From Glandiceps talaboti (lineage: Eukaryota > Hemichordata > Enteropneusta > Spengelidae): DNA of 64,000 bases. The notes under the pieces are model-generated. The model ran no database searches. It was not told the origin of the DNA and worked only from the letters and a program-made list of their open reading frames with translations. The stretch is taken from the NCBI RefSeq assembly GCF_964340395.1, contig NC_135563.1, positions 8,786,575 through 8,850,574 of the forward strand, in the 5' to 3' direction. Positions within the stretch are counted from its first letter, which is position 1; the number at the start of each line of letters is the position of its first letter. The translations under genes were made by a program, and so were the position numbers. Shown in pieces: positions 21,502 to 32,741 of the stretch.

Positions 21502-21543
21502 TCTCCTGACGAGTGATTTACTCACGAAACAGGCTTGTAGAGA
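21502..21543 (+). ncRNA. Candidate type I hammerhead ribozyme B, plus-strand copy
   Basis: Stem I strands TCTC (21502-21505) and GAGA (21540-21543). Core CTGACGA at 21506-21512. Stem II GTGA/TCAC (21513-21516 with 21522-21525) closes a TTTAC loop with the canonical G-C at its base. GAAA is at 21526-21529. Stem III ACA/TGT closes a GGCT tetraloop. The predicted cleavage site is after A21539. Every conserved hammerhead nucleotide is present, and the short stem III is typical of Penelope-like and retrozyme type I ribozymes. Confidence 0.75.
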
Positions 21544-21574
21544 CGAAAAACCCGACTTGATTTTCTTCTACCCT

Positions 21575-21576
<2 letters not shown>

Positions 21577-21641
<65 letters not shown>
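21577..21641. repeat. (TA)n microsatellite, right
   Basis: TA dinucleotide run bordering the right arm of palindrome B. Confidence 0.95.
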
Positions 21642-21645
<4 letters not shown>

Positions 21646-22929
21646 ATATTGTTTAGAAAGATTGGACAGCCAGGTAGTCACAATTTTTAATCTGAATATC
21701 AATGAATAGCAGTGCTAAAATTTATAATTCCCTTTTTTCAGACAAGGACAATGACCAACTTCAAAATAAGTCACAGTGAACATATGATTGAATAAAAACT
21801 TTGAGAAATCCTAAACTTGTAACCACTTGTTTCATTTTTAAAATTGTTAGTACACTGCTGTGTTTATCATTCCCTCTTCAAATTCATGACATTTTGAAGA
21901 AAAAAAATCCCTGACTTTAAAAAGTACCAAATGTGAACGAAAAACTTACAAATAATAGTCAAACAAACTTTAAAATAATTTATTTTTTATTAATTAACCG
22001 TTACTGGCTGTGTATCATGATTTGGTCCTGCTATATCAAATGACAGCATAGTTACGTACCGTAAACTTGCAATGATACGGAAAGCTGACATTAGGTGTCC
22101 TTGAAACTCAGAACTTGAATCTTTAACTAAAACTATCAACAAAGTCAAAGTTGGGATGCTCTGTAAATATTACATTAATTTTTTTCTGATTTGCACAACA
22201 AGTTCGTTCTTCATGTCTGACCGGGCGCACATGCATCGGCCGTCTATAGTGGCCATGCCAGTGATTACGCATTGATTCAGTGCCCAACACATGTGTCACT
22301 AGCACTGTCAACATCATGCAACACGATCCCCTAACACAGCTTTTTCGGAATCAAAATACACATGTACTCATTTAATTTAACCCATCAACAAATGAAAATC
22401 ACAACCTGTCCCATAAATTTGGTTCACGAAGGCTTCTGAGCTGTGGCATGGCAGATAGATGTTCCGGTAGCAAGTTCAGTGTTTCGCGCACGTCAGTGAT
22501 TAGGTCAGAGGTCACGACAGTGACAGTAGACAAAACATGTGACGAGAGACGTCCATTTCGACGTCTCATCTAATCCCTCTAATGTTTTAATTTGTAGATT
22601 AAGTTTATCAAAGTTGATCTTTTTGTGGCATTTTTTATGTTAACAATAGAACTGCGCGTTGTCACTGTATCTTATATGATGTCAACAAAACTTTCCCTTA
22701 CGCAGTCAGTATACTTCTTGTGGGATTCACGTCGAGTCAGAGCCTGGCCTGGTCCGGCCGTGGACTTAGATAATTTTGATGTCTGCCGTAAAATGAATGC
22801 GCCAAAGCGACGCAAGGTGGGAAAATTGTTGCTTCATTTGTAATTTTAGGGGGCCAATGTCGCAAGGTCGTGGCCTCGGCAGAACTGGCCTAAGACGCCA
22901 TGGGGAACCTTACAATTTTGCTGTGCTCA
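21642..22929. other. Right part of the 10.6-kb insertion, no gene seen
   Basis: Unremarkable AT-rich sequence with short open frames lacking recognisable domains. No transposase-like reading frame was seen. Confidence 0.5.
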
Positions 22930-23033
22930 GGGGTCGGTCGGAAATAAAAAAACTTTTTTTTTTCTGATGTCGGAGCTGCAAATTAGGGTCGGTCGGGAGA
23001 TGAGAAACAGAAAAATAAAAAGGGCCGCCCTAA
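22930..23033. repeat. Terminal repeat region at the right end of the insertion
   Basis: Contains GGGTCGGTCGG twice. Read on the minus strand from CCCTAA it begins GGGCGGCCC, T-rich, CTGTTTCTCATCTCC. This matches, inverted, the left terminus at 12393-12430. Similar GGGTCGG and AAATAAAAAAA blocks occur at 12443-12470, so short copies of one family sit at both ends. Confidence 0.6.
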
Positions 23034-23699
23034 CCTACACTAACACAATATCCCTGCTATTGTCAGTTAATAAAAAATCAATTTTAAGATTCCATGGAAA
23101 ATTTCAAGTACATCATTTTATCTCCAAATATGGTTTGACAAAGTGATGCCAAAAAAGGAAAGTTCATATAGTCATGTTTTGTGCATAACATGAAATTCAA
23201 GAAGATTTTTTCGACGAAACCCAATTTCTTTAGTGAGTGTTCCATGCAAAAGAATTAAAACACCATTTCAAGCCCATATAAGGATAAGAAAACGGTGTCT
23301 ATGTATTTGTATGCAAAGAAGAAAAACAGCTTTTCGTGAAAAATTGAAATATAAGTACCCGTTTTCTATGAATATCACACACCAGTGGGTTCTAAATTTG
23401 TTTGTTGGATCAACACATTTCAAAAAGGGGGCGAAGCTTCTTTAGGTAAGTTCAAAATTAAATAACAGGTTAGTACCCATACTGTAGTTACATCTTACCA
23501 AATAATAATCTAATAATGAATTCTGACTAAAATCTATAGAAAATCAAAACTACTGAAAAGAAGTAGTTACTTTTAATACATATATCTAATTCAAGTCTAG
23601 CTATTTCACCCCTACAACAAAATGGTTTATTATTGCTAGGGTTTCCTCGTTAAATTTAAAGATTTTTATTTTCATACATCCGGCATGAGACTTCATATA

Positions 23700-23788
23700 C
23701 ACTGACTTGCCAACTTTCTGGGCAGATACATCTTACACATTGTACACCCTACATCTCTAGTTTGTGAAGAAACCGTTCGAAATTTAAG
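23700..23788 (+). other. Noncoding exon 1 of C1q-3 (start approximate)
   Basis: A conserved block GGCAGATACATC ... GAAGAAACCGTT ... TTTAAG ends at a donor (AAG|GTAAGC, GT 23789-23790). The same block, followed by a donor, occurs upstream of C1q-4, C1q-5 and C1q-6. The start is not determined. Confidence 0.55.
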
Positions 23789-24654
23789 GTAAGCTAAGAA
23801 AATACCACATTTTTTTGTCTCACTTTTTCAAATCTGATTCATGCAAGACCACTTATTACTGTTTCAATACTTTTCAGTCTCTAATGCATGAAATGTGTAA
23901 CAACTTTAAACTGACAGAGACTTGAGATTTTATCGTCACATTTCCCTTTTCATTCCTGTGGATGGATGGTAGTTGCAAATCTGGTATAAAGCTGACATCA
24001 CCATGTATTGGAGTTTGGCGCTATATAAACAACTTCAAAATATCACAATGCAGTTACGCTGGGCATATTTTAATCTGCTTTTATGTGTACTTTCTTATTT
24101 TTACATTCTTGTTAGAATAAAGGAGATTTCTAATTTTTTTCTTAGTTACTGTATCTCTCCTTTTTCTACTTCCTTTTAACTTATCTTTGGTCATTTTTAG
24201 TCAAAAATAACATTTTCAACTTCTCTGAAAAATTATGGTTACATTTACTCCTAGACTAATATATGTTTCACAGATGCAATCATTTAAAAAAATTTGTTTA
24301 CCCCTTTTCACAGATTTTTTGGCTACAAATTAATCATTTGAGTCAAGTTAGGTTTTCTGTTTTCAGCTTCTCTACCGGTAGTTGCAACTGGAAAGTTTTT
24401 TTTTGAAACTGTTTTGTTTACAGATTCTGTTACGATAACTTACTCATAATATTGTACACCCTGAAAAGTATTGAATCACCTAAGAGTAAATGTATTTGTG
24501 TAGCAGTACACCCTATAAATCCCAGGAAAATTGATTTTTGGGTCCGCACCTAAAAATCACCTTATGACCACATTTTTAACCAATTTAAGTTTTACTTCAG
24601 CATACATCTGACCTCCAATTAATGTGTACAATGTATTATTATTCATATTTTATA

Positions 24655-24785
24655 GTTAAAATGATGTAGGTTTGGTGTTTCACTCATGGGACATTACAGC
24701 TAAAACGATGTTGGCTTAATGTTTCACTCATGGGATATTACATCCTAAATGATGTTGGCTTGGAGTTTCACTAATGGGACATTAA
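24655..24785 (-). repeat. Inverted copies of the intron-3 minisatellite upstream of C1q-3
   Basis: Three units reading GGTGTTTCACTCATGGGACA are the reverse complement of the array in intron 3 of the same gene (26408-26716). They sit in intron 1, about 160 bp before coding exon 2. Equivalent inverted copies were not seen at C1q-4 to C1q-6. Confidence 0.85.
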
Positions 24786-24949
24786 GTTTTTGACACAAAG
24801 ATAAACAAATTTAGATTTGTTGCCATGGTTCTTCGTCCTTAACAAAAAAGCACTGCATATACTACGAAATTAATGGAGAAAGTATTGATGACTAGTTTAT
24901 AGTGACACAAATGAATCAAATTGTGATTTTTTTCTCCCAGGAAATCAAA

Positions 24950-27487
24950 ATGAAAAATTTGATACCAATCCTACTCCTGGGAGTATTTCTCCAAAATGTC
25001 AGCACACAGGAAAGAGATGACCAGTGTCTAAGTATTTGCAGTAACTCCTTACTTGACACTAGAGGGCCTCAAGGACCACCTGGTGCACCCGGTATGTCAG
25101 GGCCAGTAGGAAGCCAAGGTAAGAATTTTAACGTCTACACCTAGCGATGTTGGACTGAAAATTGTCATGTTTGTAGAAATAAAACTTCAATGCATCACAA
25201 TTTCCCAGTACTTTAGACTATCATGTTACTCAGTCATATGAAGGAAAATTGCTTTGGTGTTTGACCCAAAGAAAGTAAAGTGTGAGTATTTTCTAAATGG
25301 GAACAGTAACTGCATGTAGCTGGTAATTAATTTTTTTTTTAATTTTTATTCTAAATTATGAGTAAATTATACAGTTACTGCAGGTTTTTCTTTTATTCTT
25401 GTTACTATTATCATATACATCAGCTTCGATATGCATTCGCCTTCCCTGTTGCCAAGTCTACATGGTTATATATTGCCACATACAGGTCAATATTAACTAC
25501 TAAATGGGTAAAACACAGACAAGTAATCCTGGTCACTAGAGGGCCTCAAGGAATCCTTGTCTGTGGGTAAAATGACATTTTAGAAGGCTTAAAAAATTGT
25601 CTGCTTTTGTTGAACTTTGTTTTAGAATTTGTTGTTCAGCTTTCACTTTGACAAATCAGCAAAGAGTAAAGTTTGACTTCAATCCTGTTCATAAAATTTT
25701 CATTTAATTTGCTATAAGGCCAAAAAAAATAAAATTGGTTCAGGTCAGGACAGTCTGTCTAAAATGATGCAACGACGCAGAATTTTTTTTTATTTTTTTT
25801 TATTTTTTATTCTCAAACCTGTCACTCAGTCTACTATTTATGGCAGTTATTGTTCTTTATATTTAGTACTTTAGAGCAAGTGTGTATGTGGGACAGATGT
25901 AATTTGCTTGTTCATGATAAGCTCTGCAGTTGTCTTCACTGAAGTAGGGAGGGTTATTTTTGTGTTTCACCCTGGATCTACAGACTGCATGGGCTGGACA
26001 AACAAACAAACAAACAAAAAACACCGACATGAGGGTATTTAAGTGATGCGCGTGCTGACCAGAAACAATTCTTTATATTTTTGGTCTAATAATTGTAATT
26101 TTCAGGACAACCTGGTGTTATCGGTCCAGTGGGTTCTCCAGGAATTAAAGGGGAGGCAGGAGAGAAGGGAGAACGTGGACAACTGGGAACAGTAGGAGAA
26201 CCAGGTAAGAAAGAAAGGTGACACTTGAATAACCAAATGACATCTTTTATAATGTAATGATGGTCCTATTTTGATAGCACAATTAACTGAAAATTATATC
26301 ACTTGCAAGTAAAAGTTTGCCCATTGTGACTGACTGGATTTATGTTGTGTTGTGTTTCTTTTATTGTTAGTCTGGAGTTTAAATATGTCTATCTTTGAGT
26401 CAAAAACATAATGTCCCATGAGTGAAACACCAAACCAACATCATTTTAGCTGTAATGTCCCATGAGTGAAACACCACTCCTACATCATTTAATGTCCCAT
26501 GAGTGAAACACCAAGCCAACATCATTTTAGCTGTAATGTCCCATGAGCGAAACACCAAGCCAACATCATTTTAGCTGTATATGTCCCATGAGTGAAACAC
26601 TAAGCCTACATCATTTTAGCTGTAATGTCCTATGAGTGAAACACCAAGCTTACATGATCATTTTAGCTGTAATGTCGCATGAGTGAAACACCAAGCCAAC
26701 ATCATTTTAGCTGTAGTACTCATTATGACATGAAAATGTTGTATCTGAATGATGTGAAAATACCTTTGTTTATATCACATGATATTTTGTACTAAAGACT
26801 TTATTCTTTCATGGTTAAGGTGAACCTGGTGTCAAAGGTCAGACTGGACGTCCCGGAAAGGTAGGACCACAAGGTCCCAAGGGAGAACGTGGACATAATG
26901 GAACAGATGGTGTCGGGATACGAGGTGAAAAAGGTACTAAAGGAGAAACCGGGGTGAGAGGTATGAGTGGACTACCAGGAGAAAGAGGACTTGATGGTTT
27001 AGATGGGGTTGGGATACCTGGTATAAAGGGTACTAAAGGAAGTGTTGGAATCGGTCAGAAGGGACAAAAGGGTGAAAACCCAGATAATGTTAAAGTTGCA
27101 TTTACTGTACAAAGAGGAAGTCTTTCCGGAACAACTTCCCCACAAGTTATCACCTACTCTACAGTCCTCCTGCAAAAAAATGCCAACATTAACACAGGTA
27201 CTGGAATCTTTACTTGTCAAGTACCTGGTATCTATTATTTCTTTTTCACTTTTCGGAATTGGTCTGGTAAGAGCTTGAATATTACACTACGACTTAATGA
27301 TTCAGTGAAATTTAGAATTGAAATGACAAAAGATGATGGTATGTATCAATCACAATCTGGTGGTGGTTTGTTACATCTTGATCAAAATGACCAAGTCAAG
27401 CTGGTGTTAGCTGGTAACACAAATCATAAAATAACTGTAGACAAGAGATATAATACATTCACAGGATATCTTGTATATCCTGACTAG
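24950..27487 (+). CDS. C1q-3: secreted collagen-C1q protein
   Basis: Coding exons 24950-25118, 26106-26204 and 26820-27487, all junctions phase 1 inside Gly codons, 311 residues. Signal peptide (about 1-20), C26-x3-C30, then collagen repeats over exon 2 (from residue 39), the 99-nt exon 3 (11 triplets) and exon 4 to about residue 177 with Gly-Val-Gly-Ile and Val-Gly-Ile-Gly breaks. The C1q head is about 180-311. The head holds the family marks: a KVAFTV start strand, an aromatic GIYYF strand, a GGGLLHL strand and a YLVYPD end. A noncoding exon precedes it. Polyadenylation signal candidate at 27564-27569. An extracellular trimeric recognition protein is expected; the ligand is unknown. Confidence 0.93.
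26408..26716 (+). repeat. Intron-3 minisatellite of C1q-3 (7 units)
   Basis: Unit of about 43 bp: AATGTCCCATGAGTGAAACA then CCAAGCCTACATCATTTTAG then CTGT. Seven recognisable GTGAAACACC-type cores. The array ends about 100 bp before exon 4. Confidence 0.92.
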
Positions 27488-27563
27488 CATTAGCCAAAAT
27501 GGGCATGTGACGCCAATCCTAACACCAAATTCACCATGACCTCAATATCTCATATTGAAAGCC

Positions 27564-27569
27564 AATAAA
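27564..27569 (+). terminator. Candidate polyadenylation signal of C1q-3
   Basis: AATAAA in GCCAATAAAACTG, 77 bp after the stop codon. The same context recurs after C1q-6. Confidence 0.55.
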
Positions 27570-27834
27570 ACTGTAAATCAGTGTTACTGGACGAGGTCTT
27601 GTAGCAATTAGAAACGTACAAGTTGGATGATATACAAGTTTACAATCCAATATAAATTTATATTCAAAAGTGACACCTAACAACTACTCCAGAGTCACAT
27701 GAAAGTCACTAATAAGGTTGACTTTTCTCACTTTCCTACTTTAATTAGTATGCCAATAAAAGTATTAAGCTTTCCAGCTTTCCTTGTTCATGTCAAAAAA
27801 TGTACATTACCATCCATCATTATAATATACCAAC

Positions 27835-28013
27835 CAGTGTGCCCTCTAAGCCAATTTGACGTGACACTTACGCACACAACTTGATTTCTGGTGACACCAC
27901 AAATTTGGTGTTCCCCTATCTCTTACTATGTGGTGGGTGACTCACAAAAAATGTCAGTTTTTATCATTTTGACCCACAACAACTAAATTTGCCTATCATT
28001 GGAGGGCACACTG
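27835..28013. mobile_element. hAT-type MITE with intact target duplication
   Basis: 179 bp with terminal inverted repeats CAGTGTGCCCTC, flanked by a perfect 8-bp duplication ATACCAAC (27827-27834 and 28014-28021). The 8-bp duplication and CAG-type ends point to the hAT superfamily. No coding. A degenerate relative is at 3958-4063. Confidence 0.9.
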
Positions 28014-28021
28014 ATACCAAC

Positions 28022-29911
28022 CAGTAAATAAATTGATTTGCATTTTAATTTCCTTAGGTTTTAGAATAGATAGGATTTGCTGTGTATGTAACATGTAATC
28101 AGTTTCACATATTTTTTGTGTGATAAAACTCGGAGTAACATGGAGAATACAAGTGTGGCGTATGCATGGTATTTGAACGAGTACATGCAGTATTCTCTGC
28201 AGCTGTAACTTTCACGAACGTAGTGAGTGAGAATGCAGCAGAAAACACTGCAAGCATGATGTAAGTATCCCTGAGTACCTACACTGGAACTCATGTGGAA
28301 TGCAGTTCTGTTATTATTACATATGTTGATCCTAAACTGCAAATTTCCATAAAAGTAACAATGTGCGATCACACACGTTTGTGTACAATGAAAGGTGGTG
28401 CCCTATTTTACATACAATTTGCATGCATGTATGTAATAATGCTTTCGGTATTGCACTGCATGGTGCAAGTAATCTCTGGTACATATGTAAAATAATTGTT
28501 TTTTTAGTGTTTTAACAGAAGGTAAAACTGTGAATGAGTTGTCCTACAAACTTAGGTAAAATTTAGTTCACTTTATAAGCATGAAAATTTCAACTGTATT
28601 TCATGTTCTGCGATGAATAACAGAATGTCCTTTATAAAATGGATACTGCATGTTTTGATTAAGAATTCTATTTTTTTAAATGTATTCGGTTTGTCTTTCA
28701 GTAGAAATAAAACTGCACCAAAAATAAAAGAACTACCAAATGTACATTTTAATTAATAAAACCTGTACTAGCTGTAACAGGAAAATGATTTGTTTTCAAT
28801 TAAACAAACAACATTTACAATATATTCACTGAAACTTGTTAAATTATCAATAATTTGACACTGCTAACATGTTAACAAGAGGTTGATTTTATCGTGAAAT
28901 TGTGACTGTATTGCAGAGATATGAAGTTTTGGTGACCGTGTTGACCCAACGATCAATTTGATTTTATCTAGTGTACCATATACAACTAAACAGATACTTT
29001 TAACACCATCAGGTGATTCAATACTGTGCAGGATGTATGATATTTTACAATTAAGTCTTTATATCTTGAAAACTAGTTTCAAAAAAATCATTTCAGTTAC
29101 AGCTAGTACTTTTGTATGAGTGACAGTATGAGAACTTAATTCATACAGACTGACCCAAGAGACTATAGGGAGCAGACAGACTTTTGGGTAAATCTAGTAC
29201 AGATATATAATGGCAGGAAAAGTGCATAATATTGTTTACCGTACATGACCTGTCAATATTGTGTTTTACAACACAGTATTTCCTCTTTCACTCAGACCAA
29301 CATTATGAAGAGAATAGACAAAATATCAGAAATCTCTCTGGCACAATGTAGCATGGGAATGGAGGTAGATGTGGGGATGGGTGGGGACGTGGGGGGTTTA
29401 CCTGTTGCCCAACACAACATAGCTCAAACTTCATTTTGGTCCTTTTTTGACTAAATCTATATATTCCATTCAAGTAAGTGCAATAAGTACATATCTGCTA
29501 TACAACACAACACAGTACAGCTGATACAAACTTATTGCACTGACACAATGCATTGTGGGCCATCTATTTTTAGTGGAACCTCTTGACACATCAATAGTAA
29601 TGAATTACCATACTCAATGGTGTAAAGATAAAAACAAAGCTAAGTTGATTGTAAACCTGCCTACAGCACTACAGTTTAAGTACCAAGAAGTGATGTTTTG
29701 TAAATGGGATCATATGTCCCACTCTATACCACACTCTTCAACCTGAAATATATCTACACTTACAGGCTGAAAGAAAAACCTGAATGTATCGTAGAGGGCA
29801 CCATGTCTATGTATATGAACAGAACAAACCTGTTTTTCATCAAAACACAAAAACTCAACTTCAATATCATCTAAGACTGCTGTCACTATTCACTACATCC
29901 TTTTGACGTAA
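28022..29911. other. Spacer between C1q-3 and C1q-4
   Basis: Tandem-unit spacer with homologues after C1q-4 and C1q-5. A short open frame at 29245-29454 is shared with 43985-44194 but is explained by duplication of noncoding DNA and a G-rich tract; I do not call it a gene. Confidence 0.6.
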
Positions 29912-30591
29912 CCTACATTGACATTTACCCCTTGCTATTGTCAGTTGATACAAAATCTATTTTAAGATTCCAGGGAAAATTTCAATTTTATCTCCAAATA
30001 TGGTTTGACAAAGCGATGTCAGAAAATAACTATTAATATACTCTTGTTTTGTGCAAAATATGAAATTCAAGAAGATTTTTTTCGAAGAAACCCCATTTCT
30101 CGTTGCATGCAAAAGAATGAAAACACCATTTCAAGCCCATATAAGGATAAGAAAATGTTGTCTATGTATTTGTATGCAAATTAGAAAAAAACAGCTTTTA
30201 GTGAAACTTTGAAATATAAGTATCCGTTTCCTACGAATATCACACACCAGTGAGGTCTAAATTTGTTTGTTGGAGCAACACATTTCAAAAAGGGGGCGAA
30301 GCTTGTTTTATAGGTAAGTTCAAAATTGAATAACACGTTAGTACACATACTATAGTTACATCTTACCAAATAATAATCTAGTAATGAATTCTGACTAAAA
30401 ATAAAATCTGTAAAAAATCAAAACTCCTGGACAGAAGTAGTTACTTTTAATACAAACATCCAATATTTCAAGTCTAGCTGCATTTTCACCTCTACAACAA
30501 AATGGTTTATCATTGCCAGGGTCTTCTTGGTAATTTTATTGTTTTTATGTCAGTACTACATTTGTATATCCGGCGCACAAGACTATCCGGT

Positions 30592-30687
30592 ACATATATA
30601 CTGACTTGCTAACTTTCTGGGCAGATACATCCTGTACATTGTAAACCCTACATCTCTTGTTAGTGAAGAAACCGTTGGAAATCTAAG
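30592..30687 (+). promoter_or_regulatory. Candidate TATA element and noncoding exon 1 of C1q-4
   Basis: ACATATATA at 30592-30600 lies about 30 bp before GGCAGATACATCC. The conserved exon block ends at the donor AAG|GTAAGA (GT 30688-30689). Conserved at 37937-37997 and 45360-45420. Confidence 0.45.
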
Positions 30688-31419
30688 GTAAGAAAATACA
30701 TCATATTTTTTTTAAATCTGATTCATGCAATACCACTTACTGCTGTTTTAATAGTTTTCAGCCTCTAATGTATGTAATATGTGATGACTTTCAACTGCCA
30801 TACAAACTTCAGATTTCATCGTTACAATGTTTTATTTCCTTTTTCATTCCTGTGGATGGTAGTTAACTTTTTTTAGCAAACAAATCAAGTACAACCATGA
30901 CAGTTATCCCCTATCAAAACTTCAAGTACTACAAACCCGACTTGGTGAGCCTGCGAGTGGGGTATAATAAACATTGTTTGCATCTCTAAAATCTGTTTGC
31001 AATTTCACTGATAATAAGTCAATAAAACTGATAACAACTGATATAACACTGAGCTTAGTTTTGCCTGATATGATTTACTCCTTGAAAATAATCTTACGCT
31101 GTGAACTACAGGTTTGAATTACAATCATCATGGAGAGAGAGAAAAATAGTTGCACAATAAAATACACCACTTGTTCTTCATTAAAATAAAGATGGTGGGA
31201 TTTTGACTTGCAAAATGAAAATAAACTCAAACTTTCGGGAATTCAAATGGCTTGATTTCAGTGTTGAAATGCCCAAAAGTAGTAGTAGTAAGCAAGAGAA
31301 ACATTTACAACTGTTGACTTGAAGAGTACATTATCACATTTGTAAATATTGGCAACAATTACTACTTAGTGATAAGAAGTGAGTTAACCTCACTTACTTC
31401 ATCCCATAATGTGACAAAA

Positions 31420-32140
31420 ATACTGCCAATGGCGCTGTAGCACAACTGTAGTTGGCTGTTGCTATGGGCGTGGTCTTGTTGCTAGGCATATTTGCAGACA
31501 TTTTTGGAATCTCTATTAATCTCCATAACCTTACCAGATTTCATCTTTACAATATAAACCATCATTTAGCTATTGCTATGGGCGTGGTCCTGTTGCTAGG
31601 CATATTTGCATACATTGTGTTGAATATTTATTCACTTACTTACCCATCCCTGTTGTTATCCTTGTAATATGCATCATTTCACTATTGCTAAGGGCATGGT
31701 CATGGTTGCTAAGACCAATTGTGTCAAAATATGTTTAATAATAACTGCATGGTAACAACGCCAGAAGTTTCCCCACCAAGTTTCAAACCCATTGACCATG
31801 CAGTTTCAAGATATGTTTTTGACTAAAATTGAGATGCTTAAAACCTAATTTGCATATCACTGAATGGATCATCATAGTGTGAATACAGCTTCATCTACAC
31901 ATCCCCAGATGCATCCCCATTAAATTTCAGCGCAATCTACTCAATACTTTTAATTTTATAGATTTTTGACCTGGACACATTTTTAGGCCGAATTTGCATA
32001 TTGCTGATGGGATCTTCACGGTGTGAATATACAGCTTCATCTACACATCCCCAGATACATCCCCATTAAATTCCTGCCCAACTTACTCAATACTTTTGGA
32101 ATTATAGATTTTTGAACAAAAAGACACATTAACAGAGAGA
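31420..32140. repeat. Composite dispersed repeat in intron 1 of C1q-4
   Basis: Two or three units with GCTATTGCTATGGGCGTGGT and TTGCTAGGCATATTTGCA, then two degenerate copies of about 140 bp with GCTTCATCTACACATCCCCA. Equivalent segments are at about 38735-39455 and 46160-46880. Absent from C1q-3. Open frames in it are repeat artefacts. Confidence 0.75.
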
Positions 32141-32741
32141 CTAAGTAGATTTTGTCTAACTCTTAGTCTGTTCTAGTATAAGAATTAATGTTAAGTCAGC
32201 TACATTGTATGTTGCCAAAACAAATATCTGGTTTAATATCTAAACTGTCATGTGTACATATGGAATGTTTGATTGTATGATCATATTATGACCTTTTAAT
32301 AACCTTCACCCAGGCTCCCAATGCTATGCCTTAAAACAATTCCATGTTAACCTTGCTATAAATAGTTAGTTGGGGTGAAGTTTTCAATGAAAGTTTGTTA
32401 CTATTATTTCCTGGACCCTGGATGGTTTAGCGGAAAGCATCATAAAAACTACATACAGACAGGCATATCAGTACAGTGTTTTTGCTAATGTAAGTCAGTA
32501 GGCAAAATCATCTAGGGTTCCCACTCATTTTACAGCAGTTCCTAAACATAATTATGACAGATTCTATGTAAAAAACTAGGCCACTTTTTTTTCCCTTTGC
32601 CCTTTCTGTTACCATGGTTCCTCATCCGCAACAAAAAAACTGCACATGCTATGAAATTTATATTCTAGAGAGTAATGATGACTCGATTGCTAGTGACACA
32701 CATTAATCATTATTGTGATTTTTTTCTCCCAGGAAATCAAA

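Larger units (their letters stand above)
21408..21577. repeat. Palindrome B (85-bp arms, no spacer) with hammerhead motifs
   Basis: Perfect centre at GATGTACATC (between 21492 and 21493). Arms 21408-21492 and 21493-21577 differ at one base that I could find (CAGG against CCCG). The right arm runs straight into a TA repeat. Hammerhead-like motifs lie at 21442-21483 (minus) and 21502-21543 (plus). Confidence 0.93.
23034..29911 (+). repeat. Tandem C1q unit 1 (contains C1q-3)
   Basis: First of four head-to-tail units, counted from the start of block Y (CCTACAC). Later units start at 29912, 37222 and 44652. Unit 1 lacks the roughly 700-bp dispersed repeat found in intron 1 of the others and has a hAT-type MITE in its 3' flank. 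Confidence 0.9.

Noticed and set aside
22123-22317. Minus-strand open frame of 64 codons
   Set aside because: No recognisable domain, no splice context, length expected by chance.
26408-26716. Regular repeats that could look like a CRISPR array
   Set aside because: Units are contiguous with no unique spacers, in an intron of an animal gene; it is a minisatellite.
29245-29454. Small open frame conserved at 29245, 36544 and 43985
   Set aside because: Conservation is explained by recent duplication of the whole unit, and the copies differ in residues and frame ends, unlike a selected gene.
31452-31667. Hydrophobic open frame repeated in three units
   Set aside because: It comes from a tandem dispersed repeat (TGCTATGGGCGTGGTC units) in intron 1, not from a gene.
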